This document shows positions 25,401 to 26,291 of a stretch of 26,291 nt of DNA, piece by piece. Within the stretch, counting starts at the first letter, position 1. Every line of letters begins with the position of its first letter. The DNA is from Gammaproteobacteria bacterium. Lineage in GTDB: Bacteria; Pseudomonadota; Gammaproteobacteria; Steroidobacterales; Steroidobacteraceae. The translations under genes were made by a program, and so were the position numbers. The notes beneath the pieces were generated by a model, which searched no databases, was not told where the DNA came from, and worked only from the letters and a program-made list of their open reading frames with translations. The stretch spans positions 1 to 26,291 of the forward strand of contig RGYP01000003.1 of assembly GCA_010031985.1 (NCBI GenBank), read 5' to 3'.

Positions 25401-25623
25401 CGATGCCGGAGATTTCATCCTCGAGCACCTGCGTGACGCGTGACTCGATCACCGCCGCGTTCGCACCGCGATAAAACACCGAGACGCCGACGACCGGTCG
25501 GTTCACGTCGGGTAGTTCGCGAATCGGCAGCCGCAAGGCCGCCATCAGGCCGAGGATCAGCAACATCAGCGAAATCACGGTCGCGAAGACCGGTCGCCGA
25601 ATGGAGATCTCGGAAATCTTCAT
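22465..25623 (-). CDS. RND multidrug efflux pump, HAE1 family inner-membrane subunit
   Basis: 1052-residue AcrB/MexB-like proton-driven efflux transporter. Helix 1 starts MKISEISIRRPVFATVISLM, followed by the porter-domain entry LPIRELPDVNRPVVGVSVFY. Helix 4 has GAVLAIGLVVDDAIVVLENI with the proton-relay pair D401/D402, and helix 10 has GIACKNGILIVEFANQLRDR with the matching lysine. The two large periplasmic loops and 12 helices give the normal length. The start overlaps the fusion-protein stop in ATGA. Sequence details such as the G-A-N-A-A-V-IE segment resemble the MdtB/MexF-like heavily spread group exporting hydrophobic drugs, but the cargo is not defined. No outer-membrane TolC-type gene follows; the region after the stop holds the MAPEG remnant and ttcA. 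Confidence 0.96.
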   Translation of the reverse strand: MKISEISIRRPVFATVISLMLLILGLMAALRLPIRELPDVNRPVVGVSVFYRGANAAVIESRVTQVLEDEISGIEGVEKLTSSSLDQFSRINVEFSLDRDLDAAANDVRERVSRVSARLPEEADAPQVTKVDDAAEPIMYINFSSVGRNALELTEYVDRYVVDRLAAVPGVASIRASGGRRYAMRVWLDREALAARQLTVTDIETALRRENVELPAGRVESTEREFTLRTRTSLDTEEDFRMLVVGRSPDGYLVRLGDVADVRLAAEDERSLGRANELPGVSVGVIPTSKANVLEVSDAAKKQLEAIKETLPEDISADLNIDFSVFISESMKKVVTVMLETLLIVLVVIFAFLGTLRATLIPTVTIPVSILAAALVMTALGYSINTLTLLGAVLAIGLVVDDAIVVLENIARRIEAGEPPLLGAVRGSQEISFAVIATTLVLMAVFVPVSYMSGTLGRLFGEFGVTVAAAVGFSAVVALTLTPMMASKLFAGGIHRGRFAQAVDRRFQILTELYEASLRRVMGTSGPRKVVIAAAALTTLVIALTVFGKPVSWFKLPQEFAPLEDRAMMPVMVSAPEGSSLAHLDRYVRQVETVMMDEVRAGNGRRVIVRSGSFGAQGDVNNATLFLPMTLWDQREDSSQQVAQRVRARTAGITGVRILVMTPPSLGMRGGGRPLQVVLGGGDYGELAAWRDKVIERIQRENPRILGLDSDYQERKPQLQVRIDRNRAADLGVSLQDVGRTLESMLGSRVVTNFLRAGEEYNVILQAREEDRATVDDLGNLYVRSSRSGEMVPLAALVTVEESAGPSSLRRFDRLRAITLSANLAPGYALGDALDYVEQVIREEIPSGVQVSFDGESREFKQAGGGIWITFAFALLIVYLVLAAQFESFVHPLIILATVPLAITGALFGLWLFNSSINVFSQIGGIMLVGIACKNGILIVEFANQLRDRGIEFVEAVIEAASIRLRPVLMTSLCTAFGAVPLMTASGAGAESRQSIGAAVFFGTVLSLALTLYVVPALYALIARNTKSPHHVSDLLDRLSSASTVPADRQST

Positions 25624-26291
25624 GTCTTCGTCGCGAGATCGCGCACCGGACCGCCCTCGCGCAATTTGACGGTGCCCTCGACCACGATACGCTCACCCTG
25701 CGCGAGCCCCTCGACGATTTCGACACTGCCCGGGCGACGCAACCCGGTACGCACTTCGCGCTTTTGCGCGTTGCCGTTCACGACCACGTAGACGTACTGC
25801 CGATTTTGCTCGGGCACCAGTGATTCTTCGGGGATCACGATGCCGTTGCGTTGGTCGCGCAGCAGTTCGACGTTCAGAAACATGCCGGGCTTCAGGGCGC
25901 CATCGCCATTCGGAATCTCGGCGCGCACCAGCACCGCGCGACTCGTCGCATCGATGCGCGAGTCGAGACTCGTCACGCGACCTTTGAACGTGCGGCCCTG
26001 ATACGCCGTGGAGCCTGCCGTCACCGGCAACCCCACGCGCAGCGCGGTCAAATTGTTTTCGGGGATCGCGAAGTCGACCTTGATGACCGACGTGTCGTCG
26101 AGCGTGGTGATGACCGTGCCCGGGCTGATCAAGCTGCCGACGCTGACGCGGCGCAGCCCGACGCGCCCGCCGAACGGCGCGCGGATCACCGTATCTTCGA
26201 GGCGCGCCTTCGCGGCATCGACCCGCGCGGCGTTTGCTGCGCGCGTAGCCACGATCTGATCGAACTGCGACTTCGACAAAGATTGCGTCGG
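25620..26291 (-). CDS. RND efflux membrane-fusion (periplasmic adaptor) protein, 5' end beyond window
   Basis: C-terminal 223 codons of an AcrA/MdtA-type adaptor that links the RND pump to an outer-membrane channel. Visible parts are the end of the alpha-hairpin (SKSQFDQIVATRAANAARVD), the second half of the lipoyl/barrel-sandwich domain (TVIRAPFGGRVGLRRVSVGS and LISPGTVITTLDD), the beta-barrel domain (VDFAIPENNLTALRVGLPV through KPGMFLNVELL) and the membrane-proximal domain (YVYVVVNGNAQKREVRTGL). The frame is open to the window edge (PTQSLSK...), so the TTG at 26279 is not the true start. Its stop overlaps the pump's ATG. Confidence 0.94.
   Translation of the reverse strand, partial: PTQSLSKSQFDQIVATRAANAARVDAAKARLEDTVIRAPFGGRVGLRRVSVGSLISPGTVITTLDDTSVIKVDFAIPENNLTALRVGLPVTAGSTAYQGRTFKGRVTSLDSRIDATSRAVLVRAEIPNGDGALKPGMFLNVELLRDQRNGIVIPEESLVPEQNRQYVYVVVNGNAQKREVRTGLRRPGSVEIVEGLAQGERIVVEGTVKLREGGPVRDLATKT

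Noticed and set aside
1..26291. CRISPR array, tRNA/rRNA genes, insertion sequence ends or prophage genes
   Set aside because: No regularly spaced repeats, no cloverleaf or rRNA-like segment and no transposase or integrase motif was seen by eye; a covariance-model scan was not possible.

Overview
The window is a gene-dense, high-GC (roughly 60-65% by eye) bacterial chromosome segment. GreB, the biosynthetic SpeA, TtcA, an HAE1-type RND efflux pair, an M13 peptidase with a signal peptide and an S9 peptidase together suggest a Gammaproteobacterium. The style is that of Xanthomonadales, Steroidobacterales or Nevskiales relatives, but the rank below class is a guess. I saw no rRNA, tRNA, CRISPR array, insertion sequence, phage gene or integrase.

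Layout. Positions 1-1778 (-) hold an exported M13 zinc metallopeptidase cut by the window edge, divergent from greB (1871-2374, +). Positions 2376-4517 (-) hold a glutathione S-transferase followed by homospermidine synthase. Facing them across a 64-bp gap is a tightly packed + strand run: 3-mercaptopyruvate sulfurtransferase, speA, a SAM methyltransferase with a long N-terminal region, a small coiled-coil protein and an exported DUF1838-type protein. SpeA (arginine to agmatine) and homospermidine synthase (putrescine to sym-homospermidine) therefore flank one shared divergent control region. The agmatine-to-putrescine enzymes are not in the window.

Positions 9924-10740 hold a perfect GAAA-loop hairpin, a decapitated RRM RNA-binding gene and a CxxC peroxidase-related gene that begins where the RRM homology stops. 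An aldo/keto reductase (-) is then divergent from a coupled + run of NUDIX hydrolase, MFS transporter, zinc-less quinone oxidoreductase and small membrane protein. A HAD phosphatase (-) is divergent from an exported S9 peptidase (+).

From 18296 to the end everything is on the - strand. In transcription order: RND membrane-fusion protein, RND pump, a 5'-truncated MAPEG remnant, ttcA, a divergent ADP-ribosylglycohydrolase, an HExxH metallopeptidase and a D-Ala-D-Ala-ligase-like ATP-grasp enzyme. The last four are packed with short gaps or overlaps.

The least ordinary parts are: the ATP-grasp/metallopeptidase/ADP-ribosylglycohydrolase block; the divergent polyamine cluster with its uncharacterised methyltransferase; and two gene fragments (RRM and MAPEG) left at gene junctions. 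No whole new system can be demonstrated from sequence alone.
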